DNA of 64,000 nt from Mycolicibacterium helvum (GCF_010731895.1 NZ_AP022596.1:4650001-4714000), one strand, 5' to 3'. Counted from the stretch's first letter, positions 1 to 9,018 are shown. The notes: a model not told the origin generated them from the sequence alone. Program-made: numbers and translations.

Positions 1-345
1 TGGTCGACCCCGATCGGCGCGCACCAGGGCATCGCTCATCCGCTGGCCGAGAGCCACATTGCCGTGGAGCTGAGCCGGCTGGCCACCGCGCTGTCCGCCC
101 AGCAGTTCGACGCGGGCGAGTCCGCCGGTGAAGCGGCGAACATCGCCAAGTTCTCGGCATCCGAAGCCGCGCTGAAGGCACTGGACCAGGCCATCCAAAC
201 CCACGGCGGAAACGGTCTCTCCCACGAATACGGGCTCTCGGAACTGTGGTTCCTGACCAGGCTGATGCGCACCGCTCCGGTCAGCCGGGAGATGGTGCTC
301 AACTTCGTCGCGCAAACCTCGCTCGGCCTGCCCCGTTCGTACTGA
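1..345 (+). CDS. Acyl-CoA dehydrogenase, C-terminal part (cut by window start)
   Basis: The reading frame is open from base 1 and stops at 343-345, so the start lies outside the window. The visible 114 residues look like the C-terminal helical domain of an acyl-CoA dehydrogenase: TPIGAHQGIAHPLAE near the cut, then IQTHGGNGLSHEYGLSE, the helix pair that in this family lines the flavin and precedes the C-terminus. The usual catalytic Glu loop (xEGTxEIQ) is not present in its normal form near the end, so the catalytic residue cannot be judged. It lies 31 bases upstream of the FAD oxidoreductase gene and probably belongs to the same catabolic unit. The family call is good; the substrate is unknown. 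Confidence 0.8.
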   Translation, partial: WSTPIGAHQGIAHPLAESHIAVELSRLATALSAQQFDAGESAGEAANIAKFSASEAALKALDQAIQTHGGNGLSHEYGLSELWFLTRLMRTAPVSREMVLNFVAQTSLGLPRSY

Positions 346-376
346 CCACCCGACACCGGACTGAAGGAGAATGACG

Positions 377-1699
377 ATGACGTCAGCAGAAAACACGTTC
401 GACGCCGTGGTGATCGGCGCGGGTGCGGGAGGCCTCTTCACGGCCGCTCGCCTGACCAAGCTCGGCTACCGCACACTGGTGGTCGAGACGCTGGACAAGG
501 TCGGCGGTCGGGCCTCCACCGACGATATTGACGGCTTCAAGGTCAACAACGGCGCCATCGTCATCGAGGTCGGTGGCATCACCGAAGAGACCTGCAACGA
601 GGTGGGCGCGCGCTTCGACATCCGTGAGCCGCAGCCGCCGATCCTGTACCGCATCGCGGGTAAGGACGTCGACGTCACCGGCGGCGGCTGGGGTTTCCTG
701 CTCGGCAAGCTGACCCGGCAGGGTGCCAAGCTGGTCAAGGGAATCGGGGCGGCCCGCAACGATTCCGGTCTGCCCGAGGACGAACTGTCCACCGCTGACT
801 GGGTGTCCAAATACACCAAGAACGAGGGTGTGCACGGGATCTTCCGCAACATGTGCGCCTCGGTGTTCGCGGTGGGCTCACAGGATCTGCCGGCCCGGGT
901 GTTCCTCACCTACTTCACCCGCAAGAGTGCGTTCAAACGCTTTGGTTTCCATCCCGAAGGCACCATCGGCATCTGGCGCGCACTGGCCGACGCGGTGGTG
1001 GCCAACGGTGGCCAGCTTTGGCTGTCAACGCCGGTGACGAAGATCCACAAGGGCGACGGTGACGTCGTGACCGGGATCGACGTCATCCGCAACGGTGAGA
1101 CGGTGCGGATCGACGCACCCGTGGTGGTCAGCGATATCGGTCCCGCCGGCACCGTCCGGCTGATCGGCGAGGAGAACGTTCCGCCGGATTACCAGGACCT
1201 GGTGAAGAAGGCGGACCGTCCGACATCGATGATCACGGTGAACTTCGCCAGCCAGGAACGTCTCGTCGACGTGCCCGGCATGCTCAGCTTCGCGAAATCG
1301 CGCCGACTGGCCTACATCGCGAACTTCACCGACGTGTGCCCCGAGATGGCGCCGGCGGGCTGGAATCTCTACGCGGGCACCTCCGTGCCCGACAATCCGA
1401 CCGGCGACTTCGACGAGGCGGCCGAAACCGAGTTCCTGCTACAGGATCTGCGGGAGAACATCGAGGACTTCGACAACCGTGCCCGCATCCTCAATATCGC
1501 CGTCACCCGCGACGAATGGCCCCCGCAACGTGCCGTCGCCGGCTACGACCTCACTCACGACACCCCGTTCCGGAACCTGTGGAACGTCGGCGACGGGGTC
1601 AAGGAGTACGCGAACGGTGGCACCACCGCCTGTGCTGAGACGGCGAAACTGGTTGTCGACAAGATCGTGGCGGCTCACCGGCCGGCGGTGTCGCGCTGA
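377..1699 (+). CDS. FAD-dependent oxidoreductase, phytoene desaturase/amine oxidase-like fold
   Basis: A 440-residue protein starting with a dinucleotide-binding fold (VVIGAGAGGLFTAARL near residue 11), followed by the VGGRAS motif of the phytoene desaturase and flavin amine oxidase superfamily, and ending with LWNVGDGVKEYANGGT, the C-terminal FAD-contact region. It should bind FAD non-covalently and oxidise or isomerise a hydrophobic substrate; the substrate cannot be read from the sequence. ATG codons occur at 371 and 377. I chose 377 because the AAGGAG at 364-369 is then 7 bases away, against 1 base for 371. Its stop overlaps the probable start of the lyase gene that follows, which suggests translational coupling. 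Confidence 0.75.
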   Translation: MTSAENTFDAVVIGAGAGGLFTAARLTKLGYRTLVVETLDKVGGRASTDDIDGFKVNNGAIVIEVGGITEETCNEVGARFDIREPQPPILYRIAGKDVDVTGGGWGFLLGKLTRQGAKLVKGIGAARNDSGLPEDELSTADWVSKYTKNEGVHGIFRNMCASVFAVGSQDLPARVFLTYFTRKSAFKRFGFHPEGTIGIWRALADAVVANGGQLWLSTPVTKIHKGDGDVVTGIDVIRNGETVRIDAPVVVSDIGPAGTVRLIGEENVPPDYQDLVKKADRPTSMITVNFASQERLVDVPGMLSFAKSRRLAYIANFTDVCPEMAPAGWNLYAGTSVPDNPTGDFDEAAETEFLLQDLRENIEDFDNRARILNIAVTRDEWPPQRAVAGYDLTHDTPFRNLWNVGDGVKEYANGGTTACAETAKLVVDKIVAAHRPAVSR

Positions 1700-2511
1700 C
1701 GGGCATTGCCGAGCGGATCGCGTTCGCCCGCAGCGTCCTGTTCGTTCCCGGTGACCGCCCCGACCGTTTTGGCAAAGCCGTCGCCAGCGGTGCCGATCTC
1801 GTCGTCGTGGACCTGGAAGACGCTGTCGGAATCGAGGACAAGCTCGCCGCGCGAGCGGCGGTAGACCAGTTCCTCGGCACCGGTGTGCCGGTGGCGGTTC
1901 GGATCAATGGCAGCGCCACCGAGTGGTTCGACGGCGACGTCGAAACCGTGTCACGGCGGCAATGCGCGGTCATGGTTCCCAAGGCGCACAGCGTGTCTGA
2001 GCTCGAGGGCATCGCCGACCGGCTATCTCCGGGTACGCCGCTGATCGCGCTCATCGAGACGGCTGCCGGAGTTCATGCGGCGCCGGCGATCTGTGCGGTC
2101 GAAGCGGTGGCGCGAGCGGCGTTCGGCAGCGTCGACCTCGGTGCCGAAGTGGGGGTGGACCCCGCGCTGCACGAACCCCTGCTGTACGCCCGCAGTGCCT
2201 TGGTTCTCGCTTCGGCGGCGGCCGGGCGCCCCGCACCGTTAGACGGTGTGACGACCGACCTGAGCTCGGCTGGACCGCTTTCCGCGGATGTCGACCACGC
2301 GGTCCGGCTGGGCTTCGGCGGGAAGCTGTGTATTCATCCGGGCCAGATCGCGGTCGTCAACGAACGCTTTTCGCCGTCGCCGGCGGAACTCGAGTGGGCA
2401 CACCGGGTGACTGCCGAGGCCTCCGGAGGCAAGGTGTGTGTCGTCGACGGCAAGATGGTGGACAAGCCGGTGCTGGACCGGGCTGCGCGAATCCTCGCGC
2501 GGGCCCGGTGA
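1696..2511 (+). CDS. HpcH/HpaI aldolase, citrate lyase beta-like (CitE) family
   Basis: CitE-like lyases cleave or form C-C bonds in acyl-CoA esters such as malyl- or methylmalyl-CoA and use Mg2+. Visible signatures are RSVLFVPGDRPDRF near the N-terminus, VVVDLEDAVG, LIALIETAAG and AFGSVDLGAEVG, in the family order. The homology begins well before the first GTG (1807), yet no ATG, GTG or TTG exists in frame between the in-frame stop at 1636-1638 and 1807. The best remaining start is CTG at 1696, which overlaps the TGA of the previous gene and would give 271 residues, a normal length. A GTG start at 1807 would remove the first beta strand of the barrel. A sequencing error is the alternative. 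Confidence 0.7.
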   Translation: MTGIAERIAFARSVLFVPGDRPDRFGKAVASGADLVVVDLEDAVGIEDKLAARAAVDQFLGTGVPVAVRINGSATEWFDGDVETVSRRQCAVMVPKAHSVSELEGIADRLSPGTPLIALIETAAGVHAAPAICAVEAVARAAFGSVDLGAEVGVDPALHEPLLYARSALVLASAAAGRPAPLDGVTTDLSSAGPLSADVDHAVRLGFGGKLCIHPGQIAVVNERFSPSPAELEWAHRVTAEASGGKVCVVDGKMVDKPVLDRAARILARAR

Positions 2512-2630
2512 GTATCGGTATGCACGCCGGCAGCGATCAGCTGGCGTCACCACGGTGTGCCAGGCGCGCCCGCCCCGGCAGATATGTCGAGGCCGTGCCG
2601 CTCACCCCTTGCTCCAGCCGGGCTCCGGCT

Positions 2631-2655
2631 CTATATTTTAATTCATATTAAGGAG
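2631..2655. promoter_or_regulatory. AT-rich box A (putative shared operator/promoter)
   Basis: An abrupt AT-rich stretch (TATATTTTAATTCATATTAA, 2633-2652) in very GC-rich DNA, running into the AAGGAG ribosome site of the membrane protein gene starting at 2666. It resembles box B at 3569-3593: both begin ATTTTA/ATTTAA and end in ATTAAGGAG. It is one of the two weaker members of the six-box set described in the findings. It may simply contain a -10 element; operator function is inferred. Confidence 0.4.
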
Positions 2656-2665
2656 TGCATCGGTC

Positions 2666-3376
2666 ATGTCTCGTCGCGTCCAATTGATGTGCGCGTGGTC
2701 CGGCCCGGCGGCCGCGGTCGTGACACTGTGCGGATGGTTGATCGCGGGCATCCTGCCGCTGCCACTGGGATCTTCCAGCACGACCGAGGAGGTCGTGGGC
2801 TTCTATCACCATGACACGCGCGTCATCCTCGGCCTGATCATCGCGCAGATCGGTATCTGCCTGGTACTCCCGCTCGTCGGCCTGATCGCCACCTTCATGC
2901 TCCGGATCGAGGGGCGCACTCCCATACTCACGTTTGTCCAGCTCGTCGCCGGGGCGGTCACGGGGGTGTTGCTGGTGGTGCCGATGCTGTTGATGGCGGT
3001 GATCGCGTTCCGGCCGGATCGCAATCCTGAGTTGACCGTCACGCTCAACGACCTCGCCTGGCTGCTGTTCATCACGCCGATCGCGCCGTTCATCATTCAG
3101 AACATCGCCATCGGTATAGCGATTCTCGGCGACCGCCGCAGGACGCTGCCCCGCTGGCTCGGTTACCTGAACTTCTGGATCGCGGCGTCGTTCATCCCTG
3201 ACCCACTGGCGTACTTCTTCCACAGCGGGCCGTTCTCCTGGCGGGGCATCTTCGTCTTCTGGCTTGCCCTTACCACCTACGCCATCTTCCTCGTTGGCAT
3301 GGGCCTGGGGTTGCGGGCTGCGGTAGTCAAAGGTCAGCCGTCGGGGGAGTCGTTGCCGGTGGCTGCGGACGCCTAG
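2666..3376 (+). CDS. Integral membrane protein, paralogue of the 19459 gene
   Basis: A 236-residue protein with about six hydrophobic segments (roughly residues 10-30, 55-80, 90-120, 130-155, 170-190 and 205-230). I do not recognise a named family. Its second half aligns by eye with the product of 19459-20205: both have a segment on a xPRWxGYxxFxxAAxxxP pattern, then a short polar stretch, then GPFxWxG. This makes the two proteins clear paralogues at opposite ends of the catabolic region. ATG at 2666 has AAGGAG at 2650-2655, a 10-base spacing. A role in moving or sensing a hydrophobic substrate is possible, but nothing in the sequence shows it. Confidence 0.7.
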   Translation: MSRRVQLMCAWSGPAAAVVTLCGWLIAGILPLPLGSSSTTEEVVGFYHHDTRVILGLIIAQIGICLVLPLVGLIATFMLRIEGRTPILTFVQLVAGAVTGVLLVVPMLLMAVIAFRPDRNPELTVTLNDLAWLLFITPIAPFIIQNIAIGIAILGDRRRTLPRWLGYLNFWIAASFIPDPLAYFFHSGPFSWRGIFVFWLALTTYAIFLVGMGLGLRAAVVKGQPSGESLPVAADA

Positions 3377-3568
3377 GCGCACCGTTACCGGACGCGACGG
3401 CGACAGCGCGACCACAACTCCAAAAGGCCAGTCTGACAACACTTGTAGTTGGTTGTCGTCGGGTCGGGCTACCGGCGGGGGAGCCGCCCGGATCGGCTGA
3501 GGCAAAGTTGACTTGGGGTGGGGAAGGTGTGACCATGGTCTCAGACCTGGACACGAAGCGGTCCACCA

Positions 3569-3593
3569 CATAATTTAAATCGAATATAGATTA
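3569..3593. promoter_or_regulatory. AT-rich box B ahead of the P450 operon
   Basis: TAATTTAAATCGAATATAGA (3571-3590) sits directly before the AAGGAG of the SCP2-like gene at 3603, the first gene of the seven-gene P450 operon. It aligns without gaps to boxes C, D and E, sharing AATTTA exactly. A weak inverted pair GACAAC/GTTGTC (3435-3440 and 3452-3457) lies further upstream in the same 226-base gap, which otherwise shows nothing. Operator function is inferred. Confidence 0.5.
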
Positions 3594-3602
3594 AGGAGAA
3601 CG

Positions 3603-4007
3603 ATGGGGTTCGCCAGCTCTGCAGAGGTAACGAAGTACATCGGCGGAATCTTCGAGTCTGCCTTCGTTGATCCCGAGATCGGTCCCAAGCTCGAGGCCAC
3701 CGGGATCGTGGTCGCGTTCGATTTCTCGGATCCGGCAGCCATGGTCGTGATCGACATGGCGAACAAGACCGTCCGCGAAGGTCTCGAAGGCGGCACCGCA
3801 CCGACCGCCACGATGTCGATGACGTCGGAGACCGGCAATGCCTATTGGCAGGGCAAGGTGAACCTGCCGCTGGCGATGGCCAAGAAGAAGATCACCGTCG
3901 AGGGAAATGTCGCCAGCCTGCTCAAGCTCGCTCCGCTGGGCAAGAAGCTCTATCCGTCCTACATCGAACGTCTGAAGGCCGATGGCCGGGACGATCTGCT
4001 GGCCTGA
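3603..4007 (+). CDS. SCP2-type sterol/lipid carrier domain protein
   Basis: A stand-alone SCP2-like domain of 134 residues, a size typical of such carriers. The central GGTAPTATMSMTSETG stretch and the following AYWQGKVNLPLAMAKKKI, with a buried hydrophobic face and basic patch, are the recognisable parts: SCP2 proteins usually have a D/E-A-x-x-x-G-K-hydrophobic pattern here. Known members bind sterols, fatty acids or acyl-CoAs in the cytosol. As first gene of an operon with a ligase and a P450, it probably presents the hydrophobic substrate to them. Start at ATG 3603 with AAGGAG at 3593-3598. It ends 3 bases before the ligase gene. Confidence 0.8.
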   Translation: MGFASSAEVTKYIGGIFESAFVDPEIGPKLEATGIVVAFDFSDPAAMVVIDMANKTVREGLEGGTAPTATMSMTSETGNAYWQGKVNLPLAMAKKKITVEGNVASLLKLAPLGKKLYPSYIERLKADGRDDLLA

Positions 4008-4010
4008 CCG

Positions 4011-5549
4011 ATGTTCCCAGGAACCCATGCCGCGATAGCCCCCGGTCGGCCCGCTGTGGTCATGGCCGAATCGGGCCAGACCTTGACCTACGGCGAGCTC
4101 GAGCAGCACTCCGCGTCGATCGCCAGCGCCTTACACGGACTTGGCCTTCGCCGGGGTGACGTGATCGCACTGCTCTCGGACAACGCCGCCGAAGCGTTCG
4201 AGGTGTACTGGGCCGCCATCCGGTCGGGCCTGTACATCGTTGCGGTCAACTGGCATCTCACCGCTGACGAAGCTGCCTACATCATCAACGACTCCCAGGC
4301 CCGGGTGCTGTTCGCCTCGGCGGGGATTCGTGGGCTTGCCGAGCAGATCGCTGCGCTCACACCCGACGTTCACCATCGGTACTGCTACGGCGGGGACATC
4401 GACGCTTATCGACCCTACGAAGTGCTCCTGGACCCCAGCTTCGAGGCGCTGTCGGACCAGCCGCGCGGAGCCGAGATGCTCTACTCGTCGGGCACCACCG
4501 GCCGGCCGAAGGGCGTCAAGCCGGTCCTGCTCGACATCCAGGTCGACGAGCCCGGTGATCCGCTGGTCGGAATGCTCGCCCAGGCCTTCGGTATCACCGC
4601 CGACGACCGGTACCTTTCGCCGGCGCCGGTCTATCACGCAGCGCCCCTGAAGTGGTGTGGTGGTGTGCACTCTTTGGGTGGCACCGTCGTCCTGATGAAC
4701 AGTTTCGATGCGACCGCGGCGCTGCGAGCCATCCAGGATCACCGGATCACGGTGACCCAGGTGGTCCCCACGATGTTTGTTCGCCTGCTGCAGCTGCCTG
4801 ACGAGGTGCGCAGTGCGTTCGACTCGTCGTCGTTGCGGTTGGCGGTGCACGCCGCCGCGCCGTGCCCACCCGATGTCAAGCAGGCGATGATCAGCTGGTG
4901 GGGGCCGATTCTCGTCGAGTACTACGGAGCCACCGAAGGTCACGGCATCACGGTCGTGACCACCGATGAGTGGCTGAACAAGCGTGGTTCGGTCGGGCGT
5001 GCGGTGCTGGGCGCGCTGCACGTGTGCGATGACGAGGGTGTGGAACTCGCACCCGGCGAGATCGGAGCCATCTACTTCGAACGTGACCGGGCCGTCTTCG
5101 ACTACCACAACGACCCCGAAAAGACAGCCAGCGCAAGACACCCCAGCCATGACAACTGGTCCACCGTGGGCGACCTGGGATACGTCGACGAGGACGGCTA
5201 CCTGTTCCTCACCGATCGCAAGGCGTTCATGATCATCTCCGGAGGGGTGAACATCTATCCCCAAGAGGTCGAGAATGTCCTCGCCCTGCATCCAAAGATT
5301 TCGGATGTGGCGGTCATCGGCGTTCCCGACCCCGAGATGGGCGAGCAGGTCAAGGCCATTGCGGAACTGCGTTCGGGACAGATCGGCAGTGACGAATTGG
5401 CCGCTGAACTGATCACCTACGTGCGGGACCGCATCGCGCACTACAAAGCCCCGAAGAGCGTCGACTTCGTCGACGAGCTTCCGCGTCTGGCCACCGGAAA
5501 GCTAGCCAAGGGGAAACTCCGACAACCATACCTGGAAGCGCACCGATGA
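4011..5549 (+). CDS. Acyl-CoA synthetase (FadD family)
   Basis: A 512-residue adenylate-forming ligase that should activate a carboxylic acid to its CoA thioester via an acyl-AMP. The phosphate-binding loop YSSGTTGRPKGVK is at residues 158-170, YYGATEG follows in the middle, the TDRKAFMIISGGVNIYP hinge region is present, and the C-terminal LATGKLAKGKL carries the catalytic lysine position. The length is normal for FadD. It follows the SCP2 gene by 3 bases, and its TGA overlaps the ATG of the P450 gene (ATGA at 5546-5549), so it is co-translated with them. Short N-terminus (no long leader before the first strand) is typical of one FadD subgroup. The substrate is likely a lipid or steroid/terpenoid acid; this is inference. 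Confidence 0.9.
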   Translation: MFPGTHAAIAPGRPAVVMAESGQTLTYGELEQHSASIASALHGLGLRRGDVIALLSDNAAEAFEVYWAAIRSGLYIVAVNWHLTADEAAYIINDSQARVLFASAGIRGLAEQIAALTPDVHHRYCYGGDIDAYRPYEVLLDPSFEALSDQPRGAEMLYSSGTTGRPKGVKPVLLDIQVDEPGDPLVGMLAQAFGITADDRYLSPAPVYHAAPLKWCGGVHSLGGTVVLMNSFDATAALRAIQDHRITVTQVVPTMFVRLLQLPDEVRSAFDSSSLRLAVHAAAPCPPDVKQAMISWWGPILVEYYGATEGHGITVVTTDEWLNKRGSVGRAVLGALHVCDDEGVELAPGEIGAIYFERDRAVFDYHNDPEKTASARHPSHDNWSTVGDLGYVDEDGYLFLTDRKAFMIISGGVNIYPQEVENVLALHPKISDVAVIGVPDPEMGEQVKAIAELRSGQIGSDELAAELITYVRDRIAHYKAPKSVDFVDELPRLATGKLAKGKLRQPYLEAHR

Positions 5550-6805
5550 ACACCGAAACACTGTCACCCGCACGGCAATACGATCCCGTTGACATCTCTC
5601 CGCTGAGCTTCTGGGCGAAAACCGCCGAGGAACGTGAAGAGTCGTTCAAGATCCTGCGTGACGAGCGGCCCCTGAGCTGGCACAAGCCGATCGAAGGCGC
5701 GTTGATGGAGGCCGAGATCGACGGCCTCTGGGTGGTGACGCGCCACGAGGACATCGCCTACGTCAGCAAGAACCCACAACTGTTCTGTTCGGGACAGGGC
5801 GTGATGATCGAGGCGGTTCCCGAGGACATCCTGGATGCGGCGCAATCGTTCTTGGCGATGGATGGGTCACAGCATTCGGTGCTGCGCCGGCTGATCAGTT
5901 CGGTCTTCACCCCACGCCAGGTCGCCAAGATCCATGACCAGATCCAGAACCAAGCGAAGACGATCGTCAGCGATCTGCTCGAGACCCGAAGCGGCGATTT
6001 TGTCGAGCAGGTCTCCAAGCGACTGCCGATGTGGACCATCTACGAGATGGTCGGTCTGCCAAAGGAATCTCGTGACGAGGCCGCCCACCATGCCGACGGA
6101 ATGGTGTCGTGGGCCGACGCCGACGTGGCCGCCGGGCGCGAGTCGGGCGAGGTTCTCAACGAGTCCCTCGTCGGCCTGCTCACCATGGGGCTCGAACTTG
6201 CCGAGCAGCGTCGGGCCCATCCCACTTCCGATCTGATGTCCCTGCTGGTTCAGGCCGAGATCGACGGCCGGCGACTCACCGACGAGGAACTGGGGGCGTT
6301 CTTCGTGCTGCTGTCGGTGGCCGGGAATGACACCACGCGAAACACCGTCACACTGACGACGATGGCATTGCAGCAGTTCCCGGAACAGCGGGCGTTGCTG
6401 CACAACGATTTTGACGGTCATATCAAGCGCGGTATCGAGGAGTTCGTACGCTGGGCGAGCCCGGTCATGACGTTCCGGCGTACCGCGACCCAGGACACCG
6501 AACTCTGTGGTCAACCGGTGAAGGAAGGGGAGTGGGTTCTGATGATGTACTCCTCGGGCAACCGGGACGAACGGGTTTTCCCCAACCCGAACCAGTTTGA
6601 CATCACCCGGGAGCCCAACGGACACATCGGGTTCGGCGGCGGCGGACCGCACTTCTGCATGGGGTCGTTCCTGGCGAAGATGCAATTGGAAGCGATATTC
6701 CGGGAGCTGATATTTCGTGCGCCCACCTTGCGGGTCGGCGAGCCGGAGTACCTCGTCGGCAACTTCGTGCGCGCCGTGAAGTCCCTGCCCTACACCCTCG
6801 ACTGA
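5546..6805 (+). CDS. Cytochrome P450
   Basis: A 419-residue soluble bacterial P450. The I-helix oxygen motif AGNDTT is at 259-264, the K-helix ExxR is EEFVR at 298-302, and the haem loop GFGGGGPHFCMG places the axial cysteine at 371. The AGNDTTRN form together with GGGPHFC is shared by the mycobacterial CYP124/125/142 and CYP188/189 type enzymes, which hydroxylate terminal or side-chain carbons of sterols, terpenoids and branched lipids. It overlaps the preceding ligase stop by 4 bases. Electrons probably come from the ferredoxin and reductase encoded at 9018-10859. I cannot assign a CYP number. Confidence 0.93.
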   Translation: MNTETLSPARQYDPVDISPLSFWAKTAEEREESFKILRDERPLSWHKPIEGALMEAEIDGLWVVTRHEDIAYVSKNPQLFCSGQGVMIEAVPEDILDAAQSFLAMDGSQHSVLRRLISSVFTPRQVAKIHDQIQNQAKTIVSDLLETRSGDFVEQVSKRLPMWTIYEMVGLPKESRDEAAHHADGMVSWADADVAAGRESGEVLNESLVGLLTMGLELAEQRRAHPTSDLMSLLVQAEIDGRRLTDEELGAFFVLLSVAGNDTTRNTVTLTTMALQQFPEQRALLHNDFDGHIKRGIEEFVRWASPVMTFRRTATQDTELCGQPVKEGEWVLMMYSSGNRDERVFPNPNQFDITREPNGHIGFGGGGPHFCMGSFLAKMQLEAIFRELIFRAPTLRVGEPEYLVGNFVRAVKSLPYTLD

Positions 6806-6818
6806 ACGGAAGAACCCC

Positions 6819-7610
6819 ATGACTGAGTTCTCGGGAAAGCGCTATGTGGTCACCGGTGCGGCGTCCGGCATCGGCCACGCCGTCGCCGAACAGTTGATAG
6901 CGGCGGGAGCCGAGGTGACCAGCCTCGATCGCAACCAGCCCAGCGCGGTTGTGGCGCGGCACATTCCGGTCGACCTGGCCAACCCGCGGAACATCGACGC
7001 GGCGGTAGAGAGCCTCGAGGGGTCCTACGACGGATTGATGAACGTCGCGGGCATTCCGGGGACCGCAGCGGCCGACCTGGTATTTGCGGTCAACAGCTTG
7101 GCGGTACGCCATCTCAGCGAAGCCTTCTTCGAAAGGCTCGTGCCCGGTGGCGCCATCACCATCGTGTCCTCTACGGCGGGGTTCGGCTGGCCCGAACGTC
7201 TGGACGCGATTCGCGACGTGCTGGCGACCGACACCTTCGAAGAGGGCGCAGCCTGGTTCAAGGCCAACCCACAACAGGGCAACGCCTATAACTTCTCCAA
7301 AGAAGTCACCACCGTCTACGCCCAGATGATGGGACTGGCACTCGGGCAGATGGGCTTTCGGATCAATGCGGTCCTGCCCGGTCCGGTCGAAACGCCGATT
7401 CTTGCCGACTTCGAGGAAACGATGGGCAAGGACACCCTGGACGGGGTGAAGGACCTGCTCGGTCGCCACGCCGATCCTGCCGACATCGCGTCGGTCGTTC
7501 TCTTCCTGGCCTCGGACGCCGCCCGGTGGGTGAACGGTCAGGCGCTGGCCGTCGACGGCGGGCTCACCGGCGCGGTCAGTACCGGCGTCGTGCCGAAGCC
7601 GGAGTTCTGA
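6819..7610 (+). CDS. Short-chain dehydrogenase (3-alpha-HSD / coniferyl alcohol dehydrogenase-like)
   Basis: A 263-residue classical SDR. TGAASGIG at residues 12-19 binds NAD(P), and the catalytic Tyr157 and Lys161 are in AYNFSKE, with the active-site serine in IVSST near 117. The short segment between the coenzyme motif and DGLMNVAG, and the insertion between the serine and the tyrosine, resemble the 3-alpha-hydroxysteroid dehydrogenase/carbonyl reductase and coniferyl-alcohol dehydrogenase group. In this operon the obvious role is oxidation of the alcohol made by the P450, before the aldehyde dehydrogenase encoded next. It starts 13 bases after the P450 gene and lies 7 bases before the next gene. 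Confidence 0.88.
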   Translation: MTEFSGKRYVVTGAASGIGHAVAEQLIAAGAEVTSLDRNQPSAVVARHIPVDLANPRNIDAAVESLEGSYDGLMNVAGIPGTAAADLVFAVNSLAVRHLSEAFFERLVPGGAITIVSSTAGFGWPERLDAIRDVLATDTFEEGAAWFKANPQQGNAYNFSKEVTTVYAQMMGLALGQMGFRINAVLPGPVETPILADFEETMGKDTLDGVKDLLGRHADPADIASVVLFLASDAARWVNGQALAVDGGLTGAVSTGVVPKPEF

Positions 7611-7617
7611 GCATCTC

Positions 7618-9018
7618 GTGACAGTCAACGTAATTGCCGATTCGGCGGTCGGCGAGTCGGGTGAAACCGCGGCGGCTGACCTACGCCGGGTCTTTGCGAC
7701 GGGACGCACCAGATCGCTGCACTGGCGACTTGACCAGCTGGCCGGCATCGAGGCGCTCTGCGATGAACAAGAGCCGGCCATCGCCAGGGCATTGGCATCC
7801 GATCTGGGCCGTCCACCGGTCGAAGCCTGGCTCGGGGACATCGCCTCGACCAAGGGCGAAGCGACATATGCACGCAAGCACCTCAAGAAGTGGATGCGAC
7901 GGATCCGCCAGCCGCTGCCCGTGGCTCAGCTACCCGGTCGTGGCTGGGTTCAGTACGACCCGTTGGGTGTGGTGCTCGTCATCGGCCCGTGGAACTACCC
8001 GTTCTATCTGAGTGTGGCTCCCCTGGTGGCCGCGATCTCGGCCGGCAACTGCGCCGTGCTCAAGCCCTCCGAGCTCGCGCCCGCCACGTCGGAGTTGTTG
8101 ACCGATGTTCTCCCCAAATACGTTGATGATCAGGCTTTCCGAGTGATCGAAGGCGACGGCGGCACCACCCAGAACCTGATCGCTCAAGGCTTCGATCACG
8201 TGCTTTTCACCGGCGGCACCGAGATCGGGCGCAAGATCATGGCAGCGGCCGCGCCGACACTGACTCCGGTGACCCTCGAATTGGGCGGCAAGAGTCCGGT
8301 GATCGTCACCGCGGATGCCGACCTTGACGTCGCCGCGCGACGGGTCGCCTGGGTGAAACTGATGAATTCCGGCCAGACCTGTATCGCGCCCGACTACGTC
8401 CTGGCCGACAGTGCCGTTGTCGACGCCTTCACCGACAAAGTGATCGGATACATCGACAAGTTCCGCTCGCAGGACCGCGACAGCGGGCTGCGCATCGTCA
8501 ATCGGCGCCAATTCGATCGGCTCAAGGAATTGATCGACACGACCAGCGGAACGATCGTTGCCGGCGGGCGCACCGATGTTGGCTCACTGTCCGTCGAACC
8601 GACCGTGGTCCGCGACCCTGCGCCCACCGACGCGGTGATGACCGACGAGATCTTCGGCCCGGTGCTGCCGATCATCAGCGTGGAGTCCACCACGGCCGCC
8701 GTCGGTTTCGTCAACTCCAGGCCGAAGCCGCTGGCGCTGTACGTCTTCACCAACTCCCGACAGCTGGGCCGCGAACTCGTCGACGCCATCCCATCGGGAG
8801 GTGCGGTGATCAACCACGTCGCCATGCACTGCCTGGTTCCCCAGCTCCCATTCGGTGGCGTTGGTGCCAGCGGAATGGGGCAGTACCACGGCCGCTGGGG
8901 CTTCGAGGCCCTCAGCCACCGACGGGCCGTGCTGGCCAAGTCCGCGCGACCCGATCTCAAGCTGACGTACCCGCCCTACACCGACAGTGCCGTCAAGATC
9001 ATGCGGAGGTTGTTCTGA
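7618..9018 (+). CDS. Aldehyde dehydrogenase (ALDH3-like)
   Basis: A 466-residue NAD(P)-dependent aldehyde dehydrogenase. GPWNYPFYLSVAPLVAA near residue 123 and the short total length mark the class 3 branch, which prefers fatty or aromatic aldehydes. The catalytic cysteine is C255 (NSGQTC), and the general base is E221 in LELGGKSP. It starts at GTG 7618, 7 bases after the SDR gene, and its stop overlaps the ferredoxin start. It probably converts the aldehyde produced by the SDR to an acid that the co-encoded FadD can activate. Confidence 0.92.
   Translation: MTVNVIADSAVGESGETAAADLRRVFATGRTRSLHWRLDQLAGIEALCDEQEPAIARALASDLGRPPVEAWLGDIASTKGEATYARKHLKKWMRRIRQPLPVAQLPGRGWVQYDPLGVVLVIGPWNYPFYLSVAPLVAAISAGNCAVLKPSELAPATSELLTDVLPKYVDDQAFRVIEGDGGTTQNLIAQGFDHVLFTGGTEIGRKIMAAAAPTLTPVTLELGGKSPVIVTADADLDVAARRVAWVKLMNSGQTCIAPDYVLADSAVVDAFTDKVIGYIDKFRSQDRDSGLRIVNRRQFDRLKELIDTTSGTIVAGGRTDVGSLSVEPTVVRDPAPTDAVMTDEIFGPVLPIISVESTTAAVGFVNSRPKPLALYVFTNSRQLGRELVDAIPSGGAVINHVAMHCLVPQLPFGGVGASGMGQYHGRWGFEALSHRRAVLAKSARPDLKLTYPPYTDSAVKIMRRLF

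Noticed and set aside
2648..3571. Minus-strand open frame of 307 codons
   Set aside because: Arg/Asp/Gln-rich product on the opposite strand of a clear membrane protein gene; it runs through box B and has no family features.
4131..5441. Minus-strand open frame of 436 codons
   Set aside because: A shadow of the acyl-CoA ligase gene in high-GC DNA, with no recognisable motifs.
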